DNA from: Litoditis marina
Taxonomy: Eukaryota > Nematoda > Chromadorea > Rhabditida > Rhabditidae
Length of the DNA: 64,000 bases
Assembly (NCBI GenBank): GCA_964036275.1
Contig: OZ038435.1
Location: 24,647,581-24,711,580 of the forward strand
Reading direction: 5' to 3'
Position numbers and translations under genes: made by a program. Under the pieces are notes generated by a model. The model did no database searches, was not told where the DNA came from, and saw nothing but the letters and a program-made list of their open reading frames with translations. This document shows positions 44,785-56,700 of the stretch, piece by piece; position 1 is the stretch's first letter, and each line of letters starts with the position of its first letter.

Positions 44785-47700
44785 ATGCAAAGTAAATTAT
44801 TCGGTTCAGGTCACTGTTTCAATGGTCTGGGAGACGTGTTCACCGCGCGCGGCAACGATGCCAGCAGGGTGACGGTAAAACGGATTTCAATTGACGCCGT
44901 CCCGGATCCCACCGAGATTGCGGTACTTATCTATCATATCACATTAGAGAAGGACAATTATGTGGTCCAAACCCAACGGTTCAGTCGTCCGTTAAACTGC
45001 AATATATTTGTTCAATTGCAGTTTAAAGGACCGTTGACACGGGATTGGTCCACATAATCGTCCTGCTTCAAGTCATATTGAATTGTACTTATTACAGTCA
45101 TCAAAGTAAGAAAAATTGCACTGTTGATTCTGTTTTTATTATTTTCACTGTGTCACTGGCTATGCCGTTCCGGATCCCACTGAGATTGCGGTACTTAACT
45201 ATCATACTGAGCAATAATTATCTGAACAAATTATAGTACTGTCACGAAGACTTTGAAAAGTTCCAGTTGCCATATTAGATGATAATCCAAGGTAGATTTT
45301 CTTTTCGGTCACTTTACAAACGGTTTTTCGTAGGTCTGATTATATGTTCATCACAGGAACAGTCCTGGTTAACCTTGAGGAAATGCTTAGAAAGTATTGC
45401 TTGCTTAGGTACAAAACGCGACAAATTTCAAATGAGTCTCCATTTTCGTTAGTTTCTTATTGAGAAAACTTGGAGAAGTCTCAATGTTGTTTTTACAGAA
45501 GGAAGTTCATCTGCTGAGGTCTTTGAATCATCCGAATATCATCAAACTGCATGCTGCATTCGTATGCAAAGATAGCATGTTGCTGGCGACACCCACGTGT
45601 ACTCTAGGTACGTTCACGTTGTTTGTAATTTTGAAATGAACTCATTTCCTTGAATTTCCAGCCCCCAGAGAGGCATTCTCAGAGTGAGGTGTAAAACAGA
45701 GTGGGTAGAAGAAGCACATTAAAAGTAATGAATAATGAATGAAAAATGACATTTCAAAAAAATATCATTATTCTTTCGACCCTTCATTTCACTGTTGCAG
45801 GATCTGCGCTGGATGTGATTCTGTCTTCGTACCCACATGGTATTCCCGAGAAAGCAATAGCTCTGATGCTGTCCCAACTGCTCAGTGCCGTGGTCTACGT
45901 TCACGGACAAGGCATTCTGCACAGGTGAAGAAAAGTTAAAAAGTTTTCAATGTTTTACGAATAAGAATTTGGATGAACGGTGTGATTTAAAGTATAGAGA
46001 AAGGACACTTAAAGAACCCAATTTATTAGTTAACTTTGATTAGCGGACTCCCGTTGCGTTCACATTAAGTTTGGTCATATCATTGTAGCCATCGAGAGAA
46101 AGTACATTGCTGTAGATTGTGATATAGTATTGATTATCTAGCTCTGATTTATAGTCTGTTTTAATGTGAATGATATGTTCTGATTTGAAATGGTTCTCTA
46201 TATCCTTACTTGATTAGGTCGATTCGAGCGTCACATCTTCTGTTGGACGCAACTGGCTGCCTGCGACTAGCCGGGTTCCGTTGTGCGATCAAACTGAGAA
46301 CGGTATAGCTTACTTTCAAGATAGTTCAGGAAATACAATTGAAGAGCCACTCATGAATAGAAAAGTAGTTACCGTGAATATAAGGTTGTAGAAAGAATAT
46401 GAAAACTTTTACTTCATGTGGGCAAGCTTCTAGTTAAAACTAATTTAGCTACGGATGAAAAGTTACTACGAACTCGAAAACATTGAAAGGACATTTCTTC
46501 GCTGTAGATCTTTTCAATTAGGTAGTTTTAAAGTGAATGAACAGAAGACTTTTCCAGGATCGTAGTGCTCGTCTGACGGACTTCGAGCGTAACTTGGAGG
46601 GCTCTCTGCTCTGGTTGGCGCCCGAAGTACTGGCACAGGTACAGTTTGCAACGCACTGATTATCTTATTTCTTTTTCTAGTATGTTGTTAGGAATGTTCA
46701 ATCACGCTACTCTTTCATTGTTTGTAGAGAATGGTCTGCGGTTTCTAACTCGTGAGTCAATGAGGTAACACCTAATAAAAATTATGGAGAACCATCCATC
46801 TAGATGTACACTGTTCACCTTCGCCTGAATCGAACTTTCGAAGGTGTTCTCTATGTCGTAAAAGTAGATTTTTTTAGGATCTGAACGGTTATGATGAGCG
46901 ATCGGACATATACAGTATTGGTATTACCCTCTGTGAGCTGGCCAACGGTTTCCCACCCTTTTCCGATATGGATCCTCTCCAAATGCTATATGAGAAGGTG
47001 AGCGATTAGAGAGAGAGAAAGAGAGAGAAGGAGAGAGAGAAAGGGAGAGAGTGAGAGAGAGGAGGAAGAAAGTCAGAGAACACAAACTATGATATTTCAC
47101 ATTATGTCGTTTCAGGGTCGCGGCACCACTCCGAAGCTGTTAGATAGAAGTACCCTGCCAGTTATAGGTGAGTGGTTGCACGACTTGTTTTGAAACTTTG
47201 TATTGTAACAGCGCACTCGTGACAACCTGATGACGGGGAAGCTATTCTATGTCTATCACTATCTTCCTGTGGGAGGCTTGGGGATGGGGGCCTCCCAACT
47301 AGCGGGCCCCGCGGCGCTTTATCACGTCACCTAGTTACTAGGGTTATTAATCGAGTTCAAAATTTCGAGTTTGGGCAAAAATCTAGTTCTCGAGTTCGAC
47401 TCGATTCGAAAGTTTTCGAGTTTTTCGAGTCGAGTTTCGAGTTTGACTTTAACAAATCTGCTAGTTACCGAGCTTGTTTTGGGAATGCTCACTGTGCCAA
47501 GCTTGCGAGAATAGTCGATTTGGGAAAGATAGTTGACTTTAATTTCAGATGACACAGAACATGCACGTCGAGATCTCAGCGAGGCGTTTCACGACATAAC
47601 TGAACAGTGTCTGAAGGCGAATCAGTTTCACAGGTACGTTCGAACTTGCTTCATTATAAGGGTTACCTACAAGCAACTGTGCGGGATCAAACTACAACCG

Positions 47701-48866
47701 CCTATCTACCAATACGCAGATAGAGGGTTGTGGTTTGAGCCCGCATTGTGTTGAAACTTTTACTGTACATACAATACAATATAATACAATACAAGCTTTA
47801 TTTTTCTCCCGTATCACTGGGTGTTCGTATCAAAATCATTTTTAGTTTCTTGTGTTCCAACTCGAGATGTTTTGTGAAATGATTAATTTCAGTTATTGAC
47901 TAAAGTTTGAACAGTCTGTGATGTGTCCGTGGCGCATTTGCATCCCCAATTCATCAAAATAGTAGACATTAAAGAAGGACGATTATGTGGTCCAATCCCA
48001 TCGCTTCAGTTCTTTAAACTGTAATACATTCTTCAATTGCAGTTTGAAGGACCGTTGACACGGAATCGCTCCACATAATCGTCCTGCTTCAAAGAGAATA
48101 TTGTTTTCAAAGCGAAGTTTTCAGACCGTTCGCCGCCGGTCTGGTCGATCACCCCTTTCTGCGGTCAAAAAAGAAGAGCAAGAAGACGGTCATCGAATCA
48201 CTCCCCATGGCAAAACGACTCGAGGATGTACAACGGGGTGGGTTCAGGCTAAACGTTCAGTTTAGGAACTGTTCAGAAAGAAACTGTTTATTTATTCATT
48301 TATCTACATTCAAAGAATGTGGCACTCGCTCATCAGAGAAAGAGAAGAAAAATCGTTCTTAAATAAACTGTTCAGAAAGAAACTATTTAGGAGGAAAATC
48401 GAACTGTTTAGGAACGTTTAGAATGTTAAGGCGGTCTAGGTGAAACGGGGTCGGGTTGAGTCAGAAATAGGAATCCCAATCTTCCGCGCAGCCCATTGCT
48501 TTGCGCTGGTGCCAGATGGTCACCGAAAACAGAATAAACAGGTGAAAATCAAAACTACATCACTTCCCCAAGTTGTGACATATTTAACATTAATAAGTCT
48601 TTGCACGGGAGTCTACCTACCGAAATCTAGATATTTTCAGCGATGGTGATGATGCGTAGCGTATACATGCAATTTAACATTAGAAGTCTGCGAGAACTGC
48701 AAAGAAGTACAAGACGTACATGCAAAGACTGTTTCGGTTTCCACTCTATTCATTTTGACCTGATTCGATGTGCGTATTTTCCCCCATGTGGTACATTGCC
48801 CCATTTTCAGTCTCGGAGCGTACTCCGCCCGCGTGTAGTACATACGACATTCCCGAGTGGAGCTGA
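44785..48866 (+). CDS. STRAD: STRAD pseudokinase (LKB1/PAR-4 activating scaffold)
   Basis: STRAD with MO25 activates the LKB1 kinase. Ten exons in phase: 44785-44922, 45499-45607, 45801-45924, 46218-46302, 46558-46638, 46878-46997, 47116-47167, 47549-47633, 48125-48237 and 48811-48866; 320 residues, shorter than vertebrate STRAD (~420), mainly at the N terminus and in the C lobe. The glycine-loop region is [13 protein letters not shown] and the beta-3 lysine is K32 (VTVKRI). [22 protein letters not shown] and [20 protein letters not shown] follow. Catalytic residues are lost as expected: HRD is HRS (about 123-125) and DFG is replaced by AGF (about 142-144). The last exon ends YDIPEWS, recalling the C-terminal WEF tail that contacts MO25. 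The start is uncertain: ATG 44785 lies 35 bp after the preceding stop, and an upstream exon cannot be excluded. Confidence 0.88.
44944..45071 (+). mobile_element. Palindromic MITE, copy 5 (STRAD intron 1)
   Basis: Same family, ends AGAGAAGGACAATTATGTGG and CATAATCGTCCTGCTTCAAG. Both TTAA ends are mutated. It begins 21 bp after the exon 1 donor. Confidence 0.85.
45163..45206 (+). pseudogene. Duplicated 3' end of STRAD exon 1 with its donor site
   Basis: 44 bp matching 44895-44938 with only a few changes. It covers the last ~28 coding bases (GCCGTTCCGGATCCCACTGA...) plus the splice donor GTACTTA. It lies downstream of MITE copy 5 in the same intron. It has no acceptor of its own, so it is a decoy donor or a remnant of a duplication spanning the MITE. 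Confidence 0.8.
46999..47071 (+). repeat. GA-rich low-complexity tract in STRAD intron 6
   Basis: A run of GAGAGA with AAG interruptions, starting just after the exon 6 donor. Confidence 0.85.
47769..47820 (-). repeat. Retroposon 3'-end fragment in STRAD intron 8
   Basis: Second copy of the 34613-34654 sequence, with several ATACA units (TATTG in reverse) at the left side. Confidence 0.6.
47969..48092 (+). mobile_element. Palindromic MITE, copy 6 (STRAD intron 8)
   Basis: Same termini (TTAAAGAAGGACGATTATGT). The right end is GTCCTGCTTCAA. It ends ~30 bp before exon 9. Confidence 0.88.
48267..48389. mobile_element. 75 bp insertion flanked by 24 bp direct repeats in STRAD intron 9
   Basis: Direct repeats at 48267-48290 and 48366-48389 differ by one base. 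The sequence between them (ATTCATTTATCTACATTC, GTGGCACTCGCT) recurs at 51420-51471 without these flanks. This is the pattern of a short retroposed insertion with a long target-site duplication, oriented on the minus strand (an ATAAATGAATAAATAAA-like tail in reverse). Confidence 0.65.
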
Positions 48867-49700
48867 ATGAAACCAGAAATCTGATTGATGCCAGCCGACA
48901 TATTCATCATTAGCTGGTACTGTAGAAAAGTATATCATGTGCTGATTGAGATAGTCACGTTGAAAATCATAGAATATTCATTCAATTTTCACGTTTTTGT
49001 ACTCCACGACAGTGCCGGCTGTTGTTTGTTTTTGCATTTATGGGCACTGTATGGGCTGATATTCTTGGTTTATAGATGAAAAAGATGAACATTTTATTGA
49101 CGATCACTGGCTGTGCTTTTCTGAACTTGGACAGCTAGTGAATCAATGATCGTAATCTGAAACAGCTCCAGATTCATATTGATTGAAAAGTACTGTTTAT
49201 TGAATACGCTTCTCACTGCTCCGTAGTTGTATTTTATAATGAAACTAATTGATCTCATACGTATTAGGAACGGAAAATCTTCACTATTTTAAAATTGATT
49301 CATAGTTTCTGCGTTTTGGTATGACATAATTGCTGTTGTTTTGTAGTATGATCGCTAATTAGTCTTCACCTCAATTTGTAGTTGTTTGCGCAACTATTTT
49401 ATTGTAAGGCATCATGATTTATATATTTATCGCTGGTGCCTATGTGTTTTTGGGTGTGGTACATCCAAATAGATGTAAATAAACATGTGTAAACAAGTAG
49501 TTAACTTCATCTGTGTTCCCTTTATAAATATTGATTTGGATGAGCGTGATAGGTGCTTCATAATTTACGTGTTATTGTTGCAGTTCAAAGTATTATGCAT
49601 TGTTTTGTGAGTTTCGGTATCGTTTTAATACATTGTGTTAACGAAACGAAATAAATAGTTCAAATTAGCTTCTATGTGAGACTAGACCAATTGAGAAATG
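48867..49700. other. STRAD 3' flank
   Basis: T-rich non-coding sequence. AATAAA at about 49479-49484 is a possible distal polyadenylation signal. No gene recognised. Confidence 0.35.
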
Positions 49701-50313
49701 ATTAAGGTAAAAGGGATCGCCCCGAAGAGGGCAGCTGAAGCGGTACGTGAATGGTCTGACCAACTGTTTCTGAAGGTGGTAAGAAATACAACGTTTATAT
49801 ACAAGGCCTCCTCAAGAAACACTAATAATAATAATCATAATAATAATAATAAAGAAACACTGATATGTGTTTTTAACGGTGCACATATTCAAGTCTGATA
49901 TTGCTCGTTAAGTTAGGTATCGGTACTCCGGGGTACCTGAATTCGTATTTCTCTGAACTTCTTCAGGTCGTTTGTAGCCATATATGCTGGGTATGCTGAC
50001 TACAACATATATGATATCGACTCTCCTTAACTTTAGTGTAAATCGAGAACTTCTATTTCTTTGTCCTGCTAATGCTCTGTAGACCTCTTTTGGCGGACTA
50101 GGTGCCGAGGACCACTGGTAGCAGCATGGGTGGGGCTGGTTGCTACCAGCTGCACCCATAAACGTTTCGGATATGAGAACGAGGCAGAATCAAAAAAGAA
50201 CAATTGAAGGATTCGAAATATGTTACCGGGATATTGTTTATGATGATTTTCAAGGAGGATTTCACATTTGCAATAGACTGCTATAGCGTTTTTCAGTGAG
50301 TTCATTTCATTGC

Positions 50314-50378
50314 TTGTCGGCGGGATCGAACCTGCACCCTCCGCGTGGGAGACGGTAACCTACGCATTCGGCTACATT
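50314..50378 (-). other. tRNA-like sequence (SINE head or tRNA pseudogene)
   Basis: The reverse strand has an A-box-like TAGCCGAATGCGTAGG and a perfect B-box core GGTTCGATCCC. Between them is a stem-loop with loop CTCCCAC, which would give anticodon CCC (Gly). The acceptor and T stems do not pair properly, so a functional tRNA is unlikely. A tRNA-derived SINE or decayed tRNA is the better reading. Confidence 0.5.
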
Positions 50379-51419
50379 GTAGTTTGGCGTTGTAGAATAG
50401 ATGCACTTCATATCAAGAGGACAGGCCATCGTGGCAATTGGGCCAAGTCTTATCAGCTACAGTTATCAGTTGTCGCTCGAGCTCACTACGTCTGTCTGTC
50501 CTTCTGCCACCCTACACCCTCCTCCTTTCACACACTGTCTCGTCGAGAGGATACACAGGTAGATCATGGTTTCTTTATTGGTTATACGTACTGTATGCTC
50601 TCAGCCTACGTTAAATGATGCCTTCACTGACTGCGAAACGCCAGTTGCGCACTTAGGTGACGTCGGCAATTAAAGAAGAAAGTTGGGGTAAAACTTAGTT
50701 TTACATAAGAGCTAGGATATTCCATTCCGCGCGCTGCAGCGTGAGCAGTTAACACACTTGACTCGTACCGAAATTGCGCGGGAAGAGGTGTAGATTTGAA
50801 ATAAATCGGAAATTCCACATATGAATTGTATGTAACTTTGTTCAAACAATTAAGATATGGTTTTGTGTTTATTTTTGATACTGTTTGTACTGCTAGTCAA
50901 ATGTAGAATCATTTGAAACTTTGTGGTAAACTGCCAATGGTAAACGAAACTCAGTTTGGAAACCTGTTTTTGACCCTCTATCTATTTTTGTTTCTACCCA
51001 GTTTTTCTAATTTTGACTTAAATGAAATGATGAAGTTACACGTAATCGTTCTGTTTTATTCTAGTATGGTAGGTTTTATAGCAACCTGACTATGTTCCGT
51101 CTGCATACCCACTTTCATTGTCATACTGTAGGTAGGTATCGACGTTGACGCAATACAGATTACTGTAAAGGCTAACGTCGACGGGAACATAGGTATACTT
51201 ACATTATAATCGATCGCTATTCCTTTAGGGCAACTCGAATTGTTCAATGGTCATCAAAAAATCCGTTTGCACTGTTTTATCTTGACGAGACGGCGCCGCA
51301 GTTTATTCTAACTGATTTCTTGACAAAAAAAGAGTAGACCTAATGTTGGTCATTGATCTTCCAATGCGTTCAACTGTAGAAGAGAGACCCACTGCTTAGA
51401 AATTATAGTTTAACATACA

Positions 51420-51471
51420 TTTATTCATTTATCTACATTCAAAATGTGGCACTCGCTGATCGGAGAAAGAG
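51420..51471 (-). repeat. Short retroposon fragment
   Basis: Matches the core of the 48291-48365 insertion (TTATTCATTTATCTACATTC, ATGTGGCACTCGCT, GAGAAAGAG). Confidence 0.65.
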
Positions 51472-52311
51472 CAGAATGCGTGATCTAAAAAGAGTGGATT
51501 AAGACCTTAAAGGTTATTGGGAGTCTAAATTTTCCGATTCTTTTTCATACAATGTAGTCACATTCACATCATAATCACGCCTAAAACAGAACCAGATCAA
51601 ACTAAACTACAAACACAACAGAACAGCAGTATATGTATTGTTGGCCTGTCTTAGTCTTTCCTACGTTACTACGTTCATTCTAGTTTTACCTCTCACGTGC
51701 CTCTAGATGTACTAGACGTACATGTAACAGTCACGTCAAACCTGAATAAGCATCACAAACTGCGCACTTCTTAGTGATATATGTTTGCTGCTCGAGCGTG
51801 CACGGAGTGTGTTACGTTGTCCCAGCGCTGTGTTCGATGTTGTTGCTTTTCAATCGCAACTGGTAGATAACTCCAACAATAGATCGAAAACATCGAGAAC
51901 AATCTGAGCCTAGAAAGGTTTTAACAATTCCCGCATTAGTTCTAACATTTTTGTTATAAACTTATTTCCGGAATGGGAATGATGTAATACGCCTTAAATT
52001 GCAATTTTTTTCACTGATAACTGTGTTTTTGTGTTGGTAACTATAGTCAGTCGGAGTGAACCACTCCTAGGTAAACATTTATCGGTATCAGTTGCTTCCC
52101 AATTGTCACATGAAGTTTCACAACAGTTTTGGGCGGCCAAATTTCGATAAAATCAGGTGACGTGGGTGGATTTGTAAGCAAAATGCCTGAATGGTTACTC
52201 AGCAAAGAATGACTAGATCTCGAAACAGAGGCCATTTTGACGAGCTGAATCTCTTGATAGATACGGTATTTCTTTGATCTTACATCCCACCGGGACACAG
52301 GGAATAGTACG

Positions 52312-52435
52312 TTAAAGTAGGACGATAATGTGGACCAATCCCGTGACAACGGTCCTTTAAACTGCAATTGAAAAATGTATTGCAGTTTAAAGGACTGAAC
52401 CGTTGCGATTGGACCACGTAATCGTCCTTCTTTAA
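52312..52435 (-). mobile_element. TTAA-flanked palindromic MITE, copy 7
   Basis: 124 bp from TTAA to TTAA, same family, in reverse orientation (GTGACAACGGTCCTTTAAAC on the left). Intergenic. Confidence 0.9.
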
Positions 52436-53741
52436 GCAAGAAGCAGGATGGGATGAAGAAACAGAAATCTACCACAAAACGGATATACAGGAACTGAATT
52501 GCGTGAACGGTCGAGTTTTGCACGTTTTTTCTTCATAGTGTAGGTACGCGTAGGATCGCCAGGTATCTCATGAACTTTACTCGTGGAGTGGGTGACGCTT
52601 AAGCGTAAACACATTGAGCAGATGTCTCTTGTCAAAAACTGTATGAGTTGTTTCTCTCCAAACTTTCACGATGTTAGTTTATTCTCATAAACTGTTCATT
52701 TTCATACTTTGAACGTTATATTGTTGTTAAGACTTGAGTTATACGTTGTAGCTTAAAGCCTTTGAGCTTAATCGTCACCCACTCACTCGTGGAGTGCCTG
52801 ATGACGATGTCTCGTGAGAAGGTTGATTTTTACCTGCGCAGAGCGCACCCAACCGTAGCCCACGTACCAATTGTATTTCAAGTAACGTGCCCTAAGTTAC
52901 TGTCCGTAAACTATACCTTATTTTGTGTGTGCCGAAGGCTGCTATCAGCTTACTATTGTTTTGCAAACCGATTGTATGTTTGTCTTTCAATGTTACTGAA
53001 TGTGTACTTAGTTATCAAACAAAGTCTCCTCTCTATTCTATTTTTGTCAAAACTATTCCTCCACAACAACTGATACCCTGACTTCTTTACTCTCTGCCAA
53101 CCACTCCCAAGCAGTTAGTTTTTTTCCTTCTCTGCTGGATGTCTAAATTAAGAGCCTCAAGAGAAACCTAATGACAAATAATTTTCTATTCATGTTTTTG
53201 ATATACCACATGATGCCTGTTAGCCACATCTGCTGTGTTTGTAGTTTTATCCCTCTATTTTCCAGTTGTAAACTATAGTCGTGCGCTGCGCGCAGACCAA
53301 ACTACAAGTTACATTTCAGCTAGTGGAACGAATGATCGCGTTCAGGCACATCAGAATTTGATATTTCTTCACGTTTTATGTGCACTTTCAGTATAATACA
53401 TTTTTGGACCAGACTAGATGTTGTGTCTAATTCATACATACTTCGGTCATGTGATAAAAGATAGATAAAGATGGCTGAATAAATATAGTTGCAGTAGATA
53501 AAATGTCCGCCCACCACCGCAAGTGGTAGAGGGAGAAAACAAGAAATTAAGAACGTTTCTACTTTCCCACTTCACTCATATTAGATGGGTGTATAGCATA
53601 AGCGAAGAATGCGTTACCACTATACTTTCAGTAGAATAATAGAACAGAATACACTAGAATGGATTATTCATTCAATCACACAAGTGGTTTCGGAAGCAGA
53701 AGAAAAATTCGGTGTACAGTAATAGTTTCAGATAAGATTGG

Positions 53742-56700
53742 ATGATAGAGAGAATGATTCAATCAACCGCACCGCCCATCCATGCGAAAAGGAAAGCTAC
53801 CAGTATCGATGAACTGTTCGAGGTATCTCAAGCTCTTCTTCTAAATGAGCGATTCGCTAGGATTTCATGTATTAAAATGAAAACTGTATATTTGGCCTCT
53901 TTCATAACCCCTGAGGCCGTATGCATGAAAAACCCCGAGCCGGGTTGGGATGCTATTCTGGGCTGTTTCCCGGCCAATTCAGCTCGGGATAGCATCCCAA
54001 CCCGGCCCGGGAGGTTTCATGCATACGGCCTCTGGTGCTTTGCGCAATCTGGATTTGCGCTAATGACCTAGACTCAATAGATTACAGAATGACACTATAT
54101 TCTGTTGAGTTGGGTTGTAACTCTACAACTCTCTCAAAAACGAAGCTCAACCAGAGCTTTGTTGGCAAATGTTCGGAATAAAAGTTGCGTAACATCAACT
54201 GAAACGGCGCGATATGATTTTTCGACTAGGCACTTACCATTTTCGAGTTCGGCATGTTTGTGATTCTATCTGATGAACCAAAACAAAGTTATTACTGATG
54301 AAAAAGTATAATTAATTCATATTTGAGTCGTTTGGTTTCGTGAATACGCTATTACTAGGAGCATTAGTTCCCTAACAGATGTAAGGAGACCTCGAGAGAG
54401 GGTGTGGCGAATTGGCTGGGTCTCCGGAGCAGTGTCAAAGCTATTACTGCCTGTTATTTCTGTATTCTCAATTGACATTGTATTTAGAAACCAAAGTTCA
54501 GTAAGAAAAGTAATTTTCAACATTTTCAACATCTATATACGTGTTCTTGTTCCAGTCCAAGAAGGCTTTCACAATGTTCTCGATGAAACAGGAATTCAAC
54601 AGTTTGATCAGTAAGAAGAAAGAGTTTCTGACACGACAACGAAGAGCGTCGCTCCTGGTAGATCCATACAGGATTGGAGAGAACAGTCGGATGACAGAGT
54701 GAGCAACAGTGATAGAGAGATGGGAAAAGAGAAAAACAGCAGAGGGAGAACGAGTGAGCAAGCTGTGAAGAAAAAGTGGAAGAAGGAGAGAGGGAGAAGA
54801 GAGTGTGACAGTGCAAACGAGAGAGACAGAGAGAGAGGGAGAGAGGGGAGAGGGAGAGAGAGGAAGAGAAAGAGCGACAAAGGAATCCCTCACGATGTCC
54901 TCTAGAAAACCTTGAAAACCACTTGGTTCCCTCCAGGTTCTCCGACTTCTACCGTAAACTGTCGAATGCGCCCATGTCTTCCGAAGACCATCCAGCTCAG
55001 ATAGCCCTCATCGAGCAGGTCGTCAAGGAGTCAGTTCAAAGCGTAATACTATATTGGGATCTATAGGGGAGGATCGAGGCAGATTTGTAGTTTGAACTTG
55101 AAACAAGCCATAAATTACGATTTCTCACCAAAAAGCCACCGGATCAAAAGGGCGACATACACTGACCTGCTTTGACCTGCTTTGAAACACTATTTTACAT
55201 TATACCCTCACAATCGTTGGCCTAATGAATGTGGTAGCCCACATGTGACTTACGACCGATGAAAGGATATTTTCTGTACTTCTTCACATAGTTATCGATC
55301 TTGCTGTTCGTCAAATCTCCTTTCAGGCGTGCGACATATAGTACGAAACCGCCATTTTTCGATAAATTTCTTCAGTTCGAACATTTATCGCAAATGATAC
55401 CGTACGTGCTTCAGGTCAATAGTTGTGGAATGGCCCCGCGTCATGGGTGGTCTAACTGATGACGTCATGGAGATAGACATGGCGCCGCTCATTCACAGGG
55501 CCAGGAACGTCGTCAAATGTCGCACCAGTCATCCCACCATGAGAATCAAGTGAGAAACACTCGTTTTCGGTTTGATTTACGTGAGAAACGTGAAAAAGAG
55601 CTTTTTACATGTAAGAGTAGTAAAACATCCTTTCTAAATTTGTTCTACGTCATCAATCTAGATTCTTGCAACTACTGAGCTGAGAAAAAAATGGTTCTTT
55701 AATGTTTCCTGGTCTTAACTAAATTGCCAACTTTACAAACAAAGATAGATACATTGAATTGAAGCTGAGAAAACTGGTCCAGATAAGACGAACAACTAGC
55801 TTGTTGTTGTTTTCTCTATCTTATCAAGATTAGAGGGGGGGGGGGATTGTTGCTTGACGCTCTGTAAATGTCAACCGAACTTCGGTCAGTGAGATTGATT
55901 CAACATCAGTAGCATCCCTGAGTATGTTTAGAGGTAAACATAAACAAGTCGTTTGGGTAGAGTTCAAATGTTTAGTATCTGCTAGTTGGCACACCTTATA
56001 ACTTGTAATTTGAAGTTCACCTCCGTCCGATGGCGATGGCTTCAAGGTGGAGGCGCGACGTTGAGACGTCAAGTCCATCAAAAACAATTTATCGAGAATA
56101 TAATATATTTAAATAGAGAAGTTGAATGTGTAAAGTGTCGCGACGAAAGATACCACACAAGAAAAAAAATATGTGTATCTTCAGGGTGTATGCGATATCC
56201 CAGAACGGGGACGGTCCCAGTACGGTGGAGGCATTCTTCCGAGCTTCTCTCGTCAAACTCTCCACCGAGGGAGGGGATCCCAGGTAACAACTGTAGAAAA
56301 TACAATGGTTTGAATGTGCGTCGAGTGTGCGTCAAAACGCACACGGCTTGCAGATTCACTGAAGTTCACTCCGGACATCCTGATTTGTGGTTACGGAAAC
56401 TCGAGAAAAATCAAAACTTTTATGTAGTTCGTGGTTTTGCATAAATACCAGGGACGAACTTGTGCTAGTCCAACTAACTTCTTAGAAGTTCCCACGAACT
56501 TTCTTTTGAGAATTTGGTGATCTATTTGTGAACGTAGCTTAGTCATCAGTTGAATATCGTCATAAGTTGATGAGATATTCATACTCAGTTACTGATTCTC
56601 GGTAGGCAAGTAGCCGGACGTATGATCCTCACCCAACGGGAGGGCACTCCGGCCACCAAGTGTCAAGATCAGAATGGAGCTACAGTAACCGCGGAGGGAA

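Larger units (their letters stand above)
49701..53741. other. 4 kb gene-poor interval between STRAD and STAT
   Basis: No exon could be assigned. It contains a tRNA-like sequence (50314-50378), a retroposon fragment (51420-51471), MITE copy 7, a short (AAT)n run near 49826-49850, and a hairpin pair TATGTTCCGTC / GACGGGAACATA near 51096-51192. An open stretch from 49698 (MIKVKGIAPKRAAEA followed by GTACGT) could be a first exon of a gene, perhaps an upstream exon of STAT, but nothing confirms it. Confidence 0.35.

Noticed and set aside
49698..49898. Open frame beginning MIKVKGIAPKRAAEA
   Set aside because: Looks slightly protein-like and is followed by a good GTACGT donor, but no joining exon in phase was found and it decays into Asn repeats.
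50314..50378. Functional tRNA-Gly(CCC)
   Set aside because: The acceptor and T stems do not pair; kept only as a tRNA-like repeat.
52047..52523. 158-codon minus-strand frame
   Set aside because: About a quarter is MITE copy 7; the rest has no recognised domain.
54498..54905. Several 70-131 codon frames on both strands
   Set aside because: Caused by the GA-rich tract in STAT intron 2; only exon 54556-54698 is real.
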